Assembly (NCBI GenBank): GCA_003235605.1
Contig: QJVU01000329.1
Location: forward strand, 1 to 6,998
Source: Planctomycetota bacterium
Lineage (GTDB): Bacteria; Planctomycetota; UBA1135; UBA2386
DNA: 6,998 nt
Direction of reading: 5' to 3'
Shown: piece by piece, positions 1-5,381 of the stretch
How positions within the stretch are numbered: position 1 is the first letter of the stretch
Layout of the letters: each line of letters begins with the position of its first letter
Program-made: the position numbers and the translations under genes
The notes under the pieces: model-generated
What the model saw: the letters and a program-made list of their open reading frames with translations, nothing else
What the model was told of the DNA's origin: nothing
Database searches by the model: none

Positions 1-97
1 TCACTGGCGGCCCTCCGGATCCAGAGCCAGCCGGGGCAACGGGGGACGGCGACAGGCGCGCACGCCCGCCGAACGTAACCGGGATGGGTTGGTTGCT

Positions 98-1078
98 TCA
101 GCGGTTCCGGAAGTCCTGGTGGCAGGCCGTACAGGTCGCTTTGATCGTCTTCACCACCGCCTTCGCCTCGTCACCGGCGTCCCCGTCGCCGGCCTCGAAC
201 CTCTTCAGGAGCGCCGCGAGCTTCCGGGCCTCTTCCGTGCTCTTCTCCAGGTGTCCGCGGAATGCGTCGGGGCGCCGCCTGGCTTCCGGCATCGCGAGGC
301 ACTGGTCGAGGATCTCGACCACCCTGGTCGCCTCGTTCCTGGCGCTGGCGTCCGGGTGGTCGGGGTCGGGTCGCCAGTCCCGCTTGCTCAGGGATGCGAC
401 CACGTCCCAGGAGCGGGGCAGCTCGATCATCGCGTTGCGGAAGCCGGACAGGCGGTGCGCGGGGGGGAAGTCGAAGCGGTAGGCCCGCGTGGCCGCAGGG
501 GACGGGATCTCGCCGAAGGCGATCGCGGCGTAGAGCCCCTCGTAGGCCTGCGAGGTTCCGCACCACTGGCGCATCTCGGCAACCGCCTGTTCCCGCGAGA
601 CGCCATCCAGCACCACGCGCCCGATGGCGGCGGCGGCCGGCCCGCGGTGCTTGCCATGGAAGCAGTGCACGTAGAACGGCCCCTCGAGCTCGCGAAAGGT
701 CTTGGCGATCGAGAGCATCTCGTCCCTGGTAAAGCCCCGGTAGCGGATGGGCACGTGCACGTAGCGCATGCCCAGCTTCTCGGCGGTGACGTGGTCAGGG
801 ACCTTGCCGTCCACGGAGAGGATCGTCTTGACGCCCATCTCGGCGACCTTCTCGAGTCCCACGGGCCCGTCAGGCTCGCTGCCGGAGATGATGGAGCGGC
901 TCAGGTGGTAGACGTTGTGCAGAGCCTGGTGCTCCGCGGGTGCCGTGTCGTGAAGCTGCACCCGCTCGGCAACGGCGTAGGCGGTGCCTGTCGCCGGGAG
1001 CGGTCGCGAGACGGGAGGAAACGCCGTGGTGGCGCAGGCGGTGAGGAGCAGGGTCAGGGCGAGGGTCTTGGGTTGCAT
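98..1078 (-). CDS. Lipoprotein fusing a dual-specificity-type phosphatase domain to a C-terminal CXXCH (cytochrome c'-like) segment
   Basis: A 326-residue product. I chose the ATG at 1078 because a lipoprotein signal follows at once (hydrophobic stretch, lipobox L12-T13-A14-C15) and a purine-rich GAGAGGA lies 9 bases upstream. The frame stays open to 1534, but the extra residues look non-coding. Residues about 55-185 resemble a cysteine phosphatase of the dual-specificity/DUF442 type: an ISVDG strand at about 87-91, an LGMRYVHVPI segment at 102-111, and the loop HCFHGKHRG at 138-146. That loop fits HC-X5-R, with catalytic Cys139 and Arg145. Residues about 220-326 are mostly helical, rich in Ala, Glu, Lys and Arg, and end in C316-T-A-C319-H320 six residues before the stop. 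A C-terminal CXXCH after a helical bundle is typical of cytochrome c'. Inferred: a membrane-anchored extracytoplasmic phosphatase with covalent c-type haem. The substrate is unknown. The neighbouring PcfJ-like gene is co-oriented but 413 bp upstream, so it is probably transcribed separately. Confidence 0.88.
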   Translation of the reverse strand: MQPKTLALTLLLTACATTAFPPVSRPLPATGTAYAVAERVQLHDTAPAEHQALHNVYHLSRSIISGSEPDGPVGLEKVAEMGVKTILSVDGKVPDHVTAEKLGMRYVHVPIRYRGFTRDEMLSIAKTFRELEGPFYVHCFHGKHRGPAAAAIGRVVLDGVSREQAVAEMRQWCGTSQAYEGLYAAIAFGEIPSPAATRAYRFDFPPAHRLSGFRNAMIELPRSWDVVASLSKRDWRPDPDHPDASARNEATRVVEILDQCLAMPEARRRPDAFRGHLEKSTEEARKLAALLKRFEAGDGDAGDEAKAVVKTIKATCTACHQDFRNR

Positions 1079-1087
1079 GGGGACGTG

Positions 1088-1094
1088 TCCTCTC
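1088..1094 (-). promoter_or_regulatory. Ribosome binding site of the phosphatase lipoprotein gene
   Basis: Read on the minus strand the sequence is GAGAGGA, 9 bases before the ATG at 1078. It supports that start over longer in-frame alternatives. Confidence 0.55.
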
Positions 1095-1097
1095 GAA

Positions 1098-1144
1098 CCT
1101 TGTCTTTTGGAGCCTGTCTCTTGGCAGGACCTGTCTCTTGGCAG
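1098..1144. repeat. Short direct repeat in the phosphatase 5' region (two exact copies and one degenerate)
   Basis: CCTGTCTCTTGGCAG occurs at 1113-1127 and again at 1130-1144, a period of 17. A degenerate copy (CCTTGTCTTTTGGAG) sits at 1098-1112. On the minus strand the unit reads CTGCCAAGAGACAGG and lies 20-66 bases upstream of the phosphatase ATG, so it is in the leader or promoter. It could be a repeated regulator site or part of a dispersed REP-like element. The window does not decide between them. Confidence 0.6.
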
Positions 1145-1284
1145 AGCAGGGAGTCCTTGCAGGGGGGTGAGGGGGAGCGGGGTCGCGCGGCCGAAGGCAA
1201 GGACCATGCCCGTGAGTGGGAGCTCGCAAGACTCGGTGACACTTGGGGTTTGGGTTGGAGGTGGCAGCCAGATGAGGCGGCGTC

Positions 1285-1300
1285 GTTTCCCTTGGGAAAC
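1285..1300. promoter_or_regulatory. Perfect inverted repeat
   Basis: GTTTCCC (1285-1291), TT, GGGAAAC (1294-1300) form a perfect 16-bp palindrome. It lies about 200 bp upstream of the phosphatase start. The loop is too short for a full hairpin, so a protein-binding dyad is as likely as an RNA stem (6 bp with a CTTG loop). Confidence 0.4.
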
Positions 1301-1420
1301 CCGTGTGTGGGATCCGTGACGCGGAGCATGGATGCGGATGGGCCTTGGTCCGCAACGCTGAGCCACCCAAGGGCCGTCGGACATGCAGGCATCGTCTCGC
1401 ACGTTCCGCATGTCTGGCGG

Positions 1421-1476
1421 GCACGTCCATGCGCCAAACTGCGCACGTCCATGCGCCAAACTGCGCAGGCCCATGC
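1421..1476. repeat. 22-bp tandem repeat, about 2.5 copies, each with a small stem
   Basis: Two identical 22-bp units lie at 1421-1442 and 1443-1464. A partial third at 1465-1476 has two mismatches. The unit contains TGCGC-CAAACT-GCGCA, a 5-bp stem with a 6-base loop (1430-1445 and 1452-1467). The array starts 15 bp beyond the stop codon of the PcfJ-like gene, so in its transcript it would give two consecutive hairpins in the 3' untranslated region. No T-tract follows, so it is not a classical intrinsic terminator. Confidence 0.75.
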
Positions 1477-1491
1477 CTCCGACTCGCAGGC

Positions 1492-3156
1492 CTAAACCCA
1501 GCTCGCGATCGTCAGCCCGGCGGCCGCGGCCCATCGAACCATGACCTTCCTCCCCAGGTCCGTGGGTCGGTCATTCCACCGACCGCGGGCCTGGATGATC
1601 CTTCGCTGGCCAGGATCCACCTCGATGGTGAGCATCCGGATCGGGCCCCTCTCTTGCTCCACCTGGAGACTCCAGATCGAGGTTTGCCCGGTGCGGCACC
1701 AGCGGACGTACGTCGCCACGCAGTGGTGCATCCCCCGGCCATCGGCGATGAGCTGCGCCCCGGAGGTGAGCTCGTGGATCGTGTAGATGCGCTGCTTCGC
1801 GTTGCGCGCGCTGCCCACCACGGAGTGGAAGCCGGGGATGCCGCTGGCAGGCCAGGTGACGTTCGCGTCCTTGCCCCCCGCCATGCCCAGGCGGTGGTGC
1901 CAGTCCCGCACCTGCCGCAGCAGGGCCGAGGGGTTGCGCCCCCGCATGGAGAGGTTCGGCTGCGGCGGTCCCAAGCGCCGGAGACGTCCGCCTTCTGCGA
2001 CCACGTCCCGGTGTTCGAACCGGTGGTGGTGGAGGAAGTCGAGGATCGGCGCAACGTGGGTGGTGTCCAGGGGGTGGCGGATGAAGAAGCGGAGGACCGA
2101 CACCCAGAACTCGTTCTCGTCCTGGGAACTGCGGTGTGCGTGCAGTGCGCTGGGTCCGGCGGGTGCGTGCGGCGCGCGCGATGCGTGCGGTGCGGCGGGT
2201 GCGTGCGGTGCGCCGGGCCCTCTGGCCGGGTCGGCCCCGTCGCGCCAACGGCAGAGGCACGTTCCCCGCAGCGCTTCCGCCAGGCGCTCCTCGCCGCCCA
2301 GACCGAGCACCTGCCCGAAGCGCAGGGCCTCGAGCACCGTGTAGTCCTCGGGCGCTTTCAGGAAGTAGTGTGCCATCTTCCGCGTGAGGGGGAACGGCAG
2401 CTTCCCCGCGGTGCGGATGTTCTTCCCCGCTCCGACCAGGACGAACCAGCGGCGGTGCTCCGCTCCCTGGGGCTCGCCGTCGAACCACGCCGCGTCCAGG
2501 AATGCCGGCACGGGGAACCGCCCGTAGAGGTGTCGTGCCAGGGAAGCGAACCGCCGCCGCGCGTTGTAGGACCGGGGCCGCCAGGTCTCGGGAGCCTGGT
2601 GGAGGTGCTCGGGATGTTCCGCGAGGCGCAGGACGGCGAGGAGGTACAGGTCCTCCGCTGCACCGCCGCTCCCGATGCGCTCGAACAGGATGTCCGGGCA
2701 GACATCCATGAGGTGCCGGAGCAACCGCCGCGCCAGGGCTCCCTGGGCGGGGACGTCGTCTCCGGCACCGAGGCTCCCCTCCACGATCTGCCGCAGGATA
2801 CGTGCCTTTCGCCGCGCCCCTCGGGCTGCATGCACCCTGGCCTGGTGCACCGTCGCTTGCTGCACCACGACCTGCTGCACGCGGGCCTGGTGCACTCGGG
2901 CCTCGGCGCCCTGGCGAGCTGCGTGGCGGCGCTCGACCTCCATCTGTTCCCAGGTCTTGTAGATCCCGCAGAGCAACCCGCTCTGTCGGCACCAGTCGAG
3001 GTACTCGGCGGTGGAACCGATCCCCAGAGACTGGATGTGCTGTTGCAGGGGCAGGGGGAGCGACGCGAGGGGAAGGGTAGCCTTGCGCAGCTTCCGCTTG
3101 CGCTTCTTGGCCTTGTGGGAGGCAGGGGCTGGCTGGTTGTCCTTGTTCTTGGCCAT
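1492..3156 (-). CDS. PcfJ-like protein
   Basis: A 554-residue product from the ATG at 3156. The frame is open to 3390, but the extra residues are low-complexity and MAKNKDN is a natural start. Residues 15-26 are strongly basic (AKKRKRKLRKA), suggesting nucleic-acid contact. The C-terminal part carries the PcfJ signature: LTSGAQLIADGRGMHHCVAT (463-482, with H477, H478, C479), C487, then SIWSL (493-497), MLTIEV (508-513) and QARGRWNDRP (522-531). PcfJ was named from an enterococcal conjugative plasmid; its biochemical role is unclear and homologues are scattered through bacterial chromosomes. No relaxase, coupling protein or other conjugation gene is visible here. Two tandem-repeat tracts interrupt the protein: pentapeptides at 88-112 and an Ala/Pro/His tract at about 314-341. 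The start lacks a Shine-Dalgarno sequence. The gene is divergent from the kelch gene. Confidence 0.87.
   Translation of the reverse strand: MAKNKDNQPAPASHKAKKRKRKLRKATLPLASLPLPLQQHIQSLGIGSTAEYLDWCRQSGLLCGIYKTWEQMEVERRHAARQGAEARVHQARVQQVVVQQATVHQARVHAARGARRKARILRQIVEGSLGAGDDVPAQGALARRLLRHLMDVCPDILFERIGSGGAAEDLYLLAVLRLAEHPEHLHQAPETWRPRSYNARRRFASLARHLYGRFPVPAFLDAAWFDGEPQGAEHRRWFVLVGAGKNIRTAGKLPFPLTRKMAHYFLKAPEDYTVLEALRFGQVLGLGGEERLAEALRGTCLCRWRDGADPARGPGAPHAPAAPHASRAPHAPAGPSALHAHRSSQDENEFWVSVLRFFIRHPLDTTHVAPILDFLHHHRFEHRDVVAEGGRLRRLGPPQPNLSMRGRNPSALLRQVRDWHHRLGMAGGKDANVTWPASGIPGFHSVVGSARNAKQRIYTIHELTSGAQLIADGRGMHHCVATYVRWCRTGQTSIWSLQVEQERGPIRMLTIEVDPGQRRIIQARGRWNDRPTDLGRKVMVRWAAAAGLTIASWV
2134..2211. 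repeat. In-frame 36-bp-period repeat coding an Ala/Pro/His tract
   Basis: The 16-mer CGGCGGGTGCGTGCGG occurs at 2157-2172 and 2193-2208, 36 bp (12 codons) apart, within a wider GTGCG-rich tract. It encodes residues about 316-341 of the PcfJ-like protein, where APHAP/APHAS-type units alternate. It is probably a disordered linker between the N-terminal half and the PcfJ domain. Confidence 0.7.
2821..2895. repeat. In-frame 15-bp tandem repeat (five pentapeptides)
   Basis: Five consecutive 15-bp units encode residues 88-112 of the PcfJ-like protein. Each is a pentapeptide of the form V-[HQ]-[QA]-[AV]-[RVT]; the first and fourth are both VHQAR. Units differ mostly at single bases (CTGGTGCAC or CTGCTGCAC on the plus strand), as expected after slippage expansion and drift. 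It is likely an extended helix. Confidence 0.8.
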
Positions 3157-3213
3157 GGTGGTTGGCCGTGTTTGGTGGTGATGGTCGGTGGTGTTCGGTG
3201 GTGGTGTTCGGTG
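3157..3213 (-). promoter_or_regulatory. CA-rich, Shine-Dalgarno-free leader of the PcfJ-like gene
   Basis: On the minus strand the 57 bases before the ATG at 3156 are almost only C and A, with few G and very few T. They include a 10-mer (GGTGGTGTTC on the plus strand) repeated at 3187-3196 and 3200-3209. There is no GGAGG-like site. Such a leader would be unstructured, which fits translation start by accessibility. The transcription start is not visible. Confidence 0.45.
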
Positions 3214-3469
3214 AAGAGCTTCGTGGGATCGTGGGTACGGACCGGTAGCGGAACGCGAACCCGGTGTTGCTGGTCGTGAACGCGCGTGAACGCGTGTCGA
3301 TGCGTGCTGGCGACTCGGGCCCCTTGGCGAGCGTTGCCCCGTGTCAGCGGGGAAGACCCATGCACCCGATGCCCGTGCACGCGTGTGCACAGGGGGTCGA
3401 GACCCGAGGCCAGGAAACCGTGGGTACGGACCCCCGCCGCTCGTGGGTCATGGGCTCCCGACAACCGCG

Positions 3470-3514
3470 AGGCCGCTAGCGCGCGGCCTGGAACAACCTG
3501 GCCAGACTAGCGGC
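3470..3514. repeat. Overlapping inverted repeats (alternative stems)
   Basis: AGGCCGC (3470-3476) pairs with GCGGCCT (3483-3489) around a 6-base loop. GCCGCTAG (3472-3479) can instead pair perfectly with CTAGCGGC (3507-3514). The two stems share bases and exclude each other. The position, over 200 bp before the kelch start, suggests a promoter-region structure or the 5' part of a leader. Confidence 0.5.
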
Positions 3515-3611
3515 TCCCGCGTGGGGGGAGGCTCAGGGGTTGTTTGCTGGTACTGACGAGCATCGAAGACGTGCTCCTTTCTCGGGGCGGAAGATGGTGC
3601 CCGAAGCCTGC

Positions 3612-3626
3612 GCACTTTGCAAGTGC
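3612..3626. promoter_or_regulatory. Dyad-symmetric operator-like site upstream of the kelch gene
   Basis: GCACTT (3612-3617), TGC, AAGTGC (3621-3626) form a perfect 15-bp dyad about 100 bp before the kelch start. It is one of the more AT-containing spots in the region, and the size fits a dimeric regulator. No adjacent regulator gene is visible. Confidence 0.4.
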
Positions 3627-3712
3627 CGGTGAGGTAACAGCGTCGTTTCGTCGGAAGCGCTGCCCCGTCCACGCCGGGATGTTTATGCTACGGGATGCCA
3701 CCTCGTCCCCAC

Positions 3713-3716
3713 GGAG
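3713..3716 (+). promoter_or_regulatory. Likely ribosome binding site of the kelch gene
   Basis: GGAG lies 11 bases before the ATG at 3728. It favours that start over the in-frame ATG at 3695, which has no purine-rich site before it and adds residues out of character with a signal peptide. Confidence 0.4.
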
Positions 3717-3727
3717 ACCATTCGACC

Positions 3728-5173
3728 ATGCGTTACTCCATGCACCCCCTGCACCCTCTGTGCTCTCTGCACTCTCTGCGCACCCTCCGTTCCCCGCGCG
3801 CCCTTCGTTCCTTCGTCGGCTGCCTCGTCGGCTGCTTTGTCGGCTGCGTCGTCTTGGCATCGACCTGCCTTGCCCAGGCGCCTGGCTGGGTCCAGGTCAC
3901 GACCCAGAACACGCCAGCAGGCCGCTGGTCCCACGGCATGGCGTACGATCTGATCCGCGGCCGGACCGTCATCTTCGGGGGCACCACCGCCAGCAGCAAC
4001 TACGTCAACGACACCTGGGAGTACGACGGGAACAACTGGACCCAGATGCAGCCCCAGACCGTGCCCCCGGCGCGCCGCCTCACCGGGATGGCCTTCCAGT
4101 TCCTGCCGCGCCTGAAGATGGTGATGTTCGGGGGGCTCGCCTCCACCGGGGTGCTCGGGGACACCTGGGAATGGGACGGCAAGGACTGGACCCTGTTGAA
4201 GCCCCAGAGCTCTCCAAGCGCCCGCCGGTCCGGGGCGCTGGCGTACGACACGGCGCGGCAGCGCACGGTGCTCTTCGGGGGACACGACGGCAGTGCCTAC
4301 GTGAACGACACCTGGGAGTGGGACGGCACGAGCTGGACCCAGATCAAGACCCAGAACGCGCCCACGGGACGCTACACCAACATGGTCTATGACTCGGCGC
4401 GGCAGCGCATCGTGATCCACAGCGGGTTCCCTGGCTACTACGGAGACACCTGGGAGTACGACGGCAAGGACTGGACCCAGGTGAAGACCAACACGGTTCC
4501 CACGGGGCGTTGCTGCGCGGGCGTGGCGTACGACATGGCTCGGCAGCGCATGGTGATGTTCGGGGGCTACAGCGGCGCCTATCGCCAGGAGACCTGGGAG
4601 TACGACGGCAAGGACTGGACGCTCCTGACGCTGTCGGTCCAGCCCGTGGCTCGCTACGGCGGGGACTTCATGGCCTACGACCAGAGGAGAAGTCGCGTGG
4701 TGATCTTCGGCGGCTTGACCCAGGGCTCTCCCAGGCAAGCCGCGGACACCTGGGAGTTCGTGCCGTCCCTGGTGGGGAGCCCGTCGACGATCTCCATCGC
4801 TTCCGGAGGCACCCATGCGTTCGCACTGGATGCCGGCACCACGAACGGGAACAGGTCGTACTGGATCTTCGGATCGGTGACGGGAACGTCCCCGGGGGTG
4901 ACCCTGGGATCCGCGGTGGGGCCGGTGACGATCCCGCTGGTGCCGGATGTCTATACCAACCTGACGATCGCCCTGGCGAACATCAGCCCCTTCGTGAGCA
5001 CCCGGGGGACCCTGGACGCTGCGGGCAAGAACGCGAACGGGAAGTTGGTCGTGCCGGTGATCAGTGACCAGGGGTTGATCGGGTTGACGCTCTATCACGC
5101 CGGCCTGGTCTACGATTCCAGCAACAACTACTACCTGGCCACCAACCCGGTGAGCGTGCAGCTGGTGAAGTAG
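3728..5173 (+). CDS. Secreted kelch-repeat beta-propeller protein
   Basis: A 481-residue product from the ATG at 3728 (an in-frame ATG at 3695 would add 11 residues). Residues 1-49 form a signal peptide: a long Arg/His-rich n-region, a hydrophobic core at 29-45, and a likely cut after CLA at 47-49. Six kelch-type repeats of 46-50 residues follow (about 67-345). Each has an [AV]YD- or AF-type strand, a [VM][IVM]FGG core (repeat 4 has VIHSG instead), then DTWE[YW]DG..WT; in repeat 5 this begins ETWEYDG and the last blade ends DTWEFVP. Six blades fit a closed propeller. The tail, about 350-481, is beta-rich (SGGTHAFALDAG at 359-370, YWIFGSVTGTSPGV at 378-391, then LGSAVGPV), a style I associate with planctomycete exported proteins. 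Role unknown: probably binds a protein or glycan in the periplasm or outside the cell. No catalytic motif is seen. A hairpin after the stop suggests a single-gene transcript. Confidence 0.9.
   Translation: MRYSMHPLHPLCSLHSLRTLRSPRALRSFVGCLVGCFVGCVVLASTCLAQAPGWVQVTTQNTPAGRWSHGMAYDLIRGRTVIFGGTTASSNYVNDTWEYDGNNWTQMQPQTVPPARRLTGMAFQFLPRLKMVMFGGLASTGVLGDTWEWDGKDWTLLKPQSSPSARRSGALAYDTARQRTVLFGGHDGSAYVNDTWEWDGTSWTQIKTQNAPTGRYTNMVYDSARQRIVIHSGFPGYYGDTWEYDGKDWTQVKTNTVPTGRCCAGVAYDMARQRMVMFGGYSGAYRQETWEYDGKDWTLLTLSVQPVARYGGDFMAYDQRRSRVVIFGGLTQGSPRQAADTWEFVPSLVGSPSTISIASGGTHAFALDAGTTNGNRSYWIFGSVTGTSPGVTLGSAVGPVTIPLVPDVYTNLTIALANISPFVSTRGTLDAAGKNANGKLVVPVISDQGLIGLTLYHAGLVYDSSNNYYLATNPVSVQLVK
3743..3850. 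repeat. Two in-frame tandem-repeat tracts building the kelch signal peptide
   Basis: Codons 6-29 (3743-3814) form eight tripeptides, 9-bp period, consensus [HCR]-[PSTA]-[LPF]. Codons 30-41 (3815-3850) form three tetrapeptides, 12-bp period, consensus V-G-C-[LFV], with GTCGGCTGC identical in all three except one third-base context. The first tract is the n-region and the second most of the hydrophobic core. Confidence 0.75.
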
Positions 5174-5180
5174 CACGGGC

Positions 5181-5206
5181 CCGGCTCCGCAATCGACAGG
5201 AGCCGG
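5181..5206 (+). terminator. Hairpin after the kelch gene, probable transcription terminator
   Basis: CCGGCTCC (5181-5188), a 10-base loop, and GGAGCCGG (5199-5206) form a perfect 8-bp GC-rich stem starting 8 bases after the kelch stop. There is no U-tract, common in GC-rich genomes, so a Rho-assisted or RNA-protecting role is also possible. Confidence 0.55.
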
Positions 5207-5240
5207 TCTCGTGGGGATCGCGCAGGGGTTGTGGCTCCTT

Positions 5241-5259
5241 CCTGGGTCCCCTGCCCAGG
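5241..5259. other. Second hairpin of the kelch-TPR spacer
   Basis: CCTGGG (5241-5246), a 7-base loop, and CCCAGG (5254-5259) form a perfect 6-bp stem. Confidence 0.4.
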
Positions 5260-5273
5260 TTGCGGAACCGGAT

Positions 5274-5300
5274 TCCCTGGGAGACGAGGCTCGCCAGGGA
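5274..5300. other. Third hairpin of the kelch-TPR spacer
   Basis: TCCCTGG (5274-5280) pairs with CCAGGGA (5294-5300). GAG/CTC (5281-5283 with 5290-5292) extend the stem inward, leaving one bulged G at 5293 and a 6-base loop. It lies about 80 bases before the TPR gene and may be in its leader. Confidence 0.45.
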
Positions 5301-5381
5301 TCCCGGCAGCCAGGGCTCCCATCCCCCTTCACCTGACCGCTCGGCGCAACCGATAGGCCCCATGGAACCCGCGTGGAGCCC

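Larger units (their letters stand above)
1079..1491. other. Non-coding interval between the phosphatase and PcfJ-like genes
   Basis: 413 bp without a convincing gene. Open frames cross it, but their translations are low-complexity, Pro/Arg/Ser-rich and lack domain character. It should hold the promoter of the phosphatase gene and the 3' end of the PcfJ-like transcript. I see no clear -35/-10 pair. It contains the direct repeat at 1098-1144, a dyad at 1285-1300, an imperfect stem (GGCCTTGG at 1341-1348 against CCAAGGGCC at 1367-1375, one bulge) and the 22-bp tandem repeat at 1421-1476. Confidence 0.6.
3157..3727. other. Divergent intergenic region between the PcfJ-like and kelch genes
   Basis: 571 bp without a credible gene; short open frames here encode Arg/Pro-rich nonsense. 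It should hold promoters for both flanking genes. It contains the CA-rich leader (3157-3213), a 13-bp direct repeat GTGGGTACGGACC at 3231-3243 and 3420-3432, GTGCAC-GCGT-GTGCAC at 3375-3390, a nested stem structure at 3470-3514, a 15-bp dyad at 3612-3626 and a weak stem CAGCG/CGCTG at 3638-3662. No convincing sigma-70 promoter was found; TATGCT at 3684-3689 lacks a partner -35. Confidence 0.55.

Noticed and set aside
1..97. End of another gene at the left edge
   Set aside because: A plus-strand frame stops at 76-78 and a minus-strand frame at 1-3, but both are too short and lack character to support a call.
1421..1476. CRISPR array
   Set aside because: The repeats are directly adjacent without spacers, only 22 bp long, and no cas gene is present.
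89..1495. Long plus-strand open frame (468 codons) opposite the phosphatase gene
   Set aside because: A GC-rich antisense shadow with Arg/Gly/Val-rich translation and no motif. The opposite strand has a clear domain reading.
1079..1534. N-terminal extension of the phosphatase frame up to an ATG at 1534
   Set aside because: The added 152 residues are low-complexity, run through tandem repeats and overlap the 3' end of the PcfJ-like gene. A lipoprotein signal and a ribosome site mark the start at 1078.
1303..3279. Plus-strand open frame of 658 codons opposite the PcfJ-like gene
   Set aside because: Longer than the real gene but has no recognisable domain; its Cys/Gly/Arg repeats are the complement of the Ala/Pro/His tract.
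3157..3390. Extension of the PcfJ-like frame up to 3390
   Set aside because: The 78 extra residues are Arg/Thr/Pro/His-rich with no domain character. The CA-rich segment behaves like a leader.
3157..3727. Known riboswitch before the kelch gene
   Set aside because: I looked for conserved cores such as cyclic di-GMP and TPP types and found none. The stems alone are not enough.
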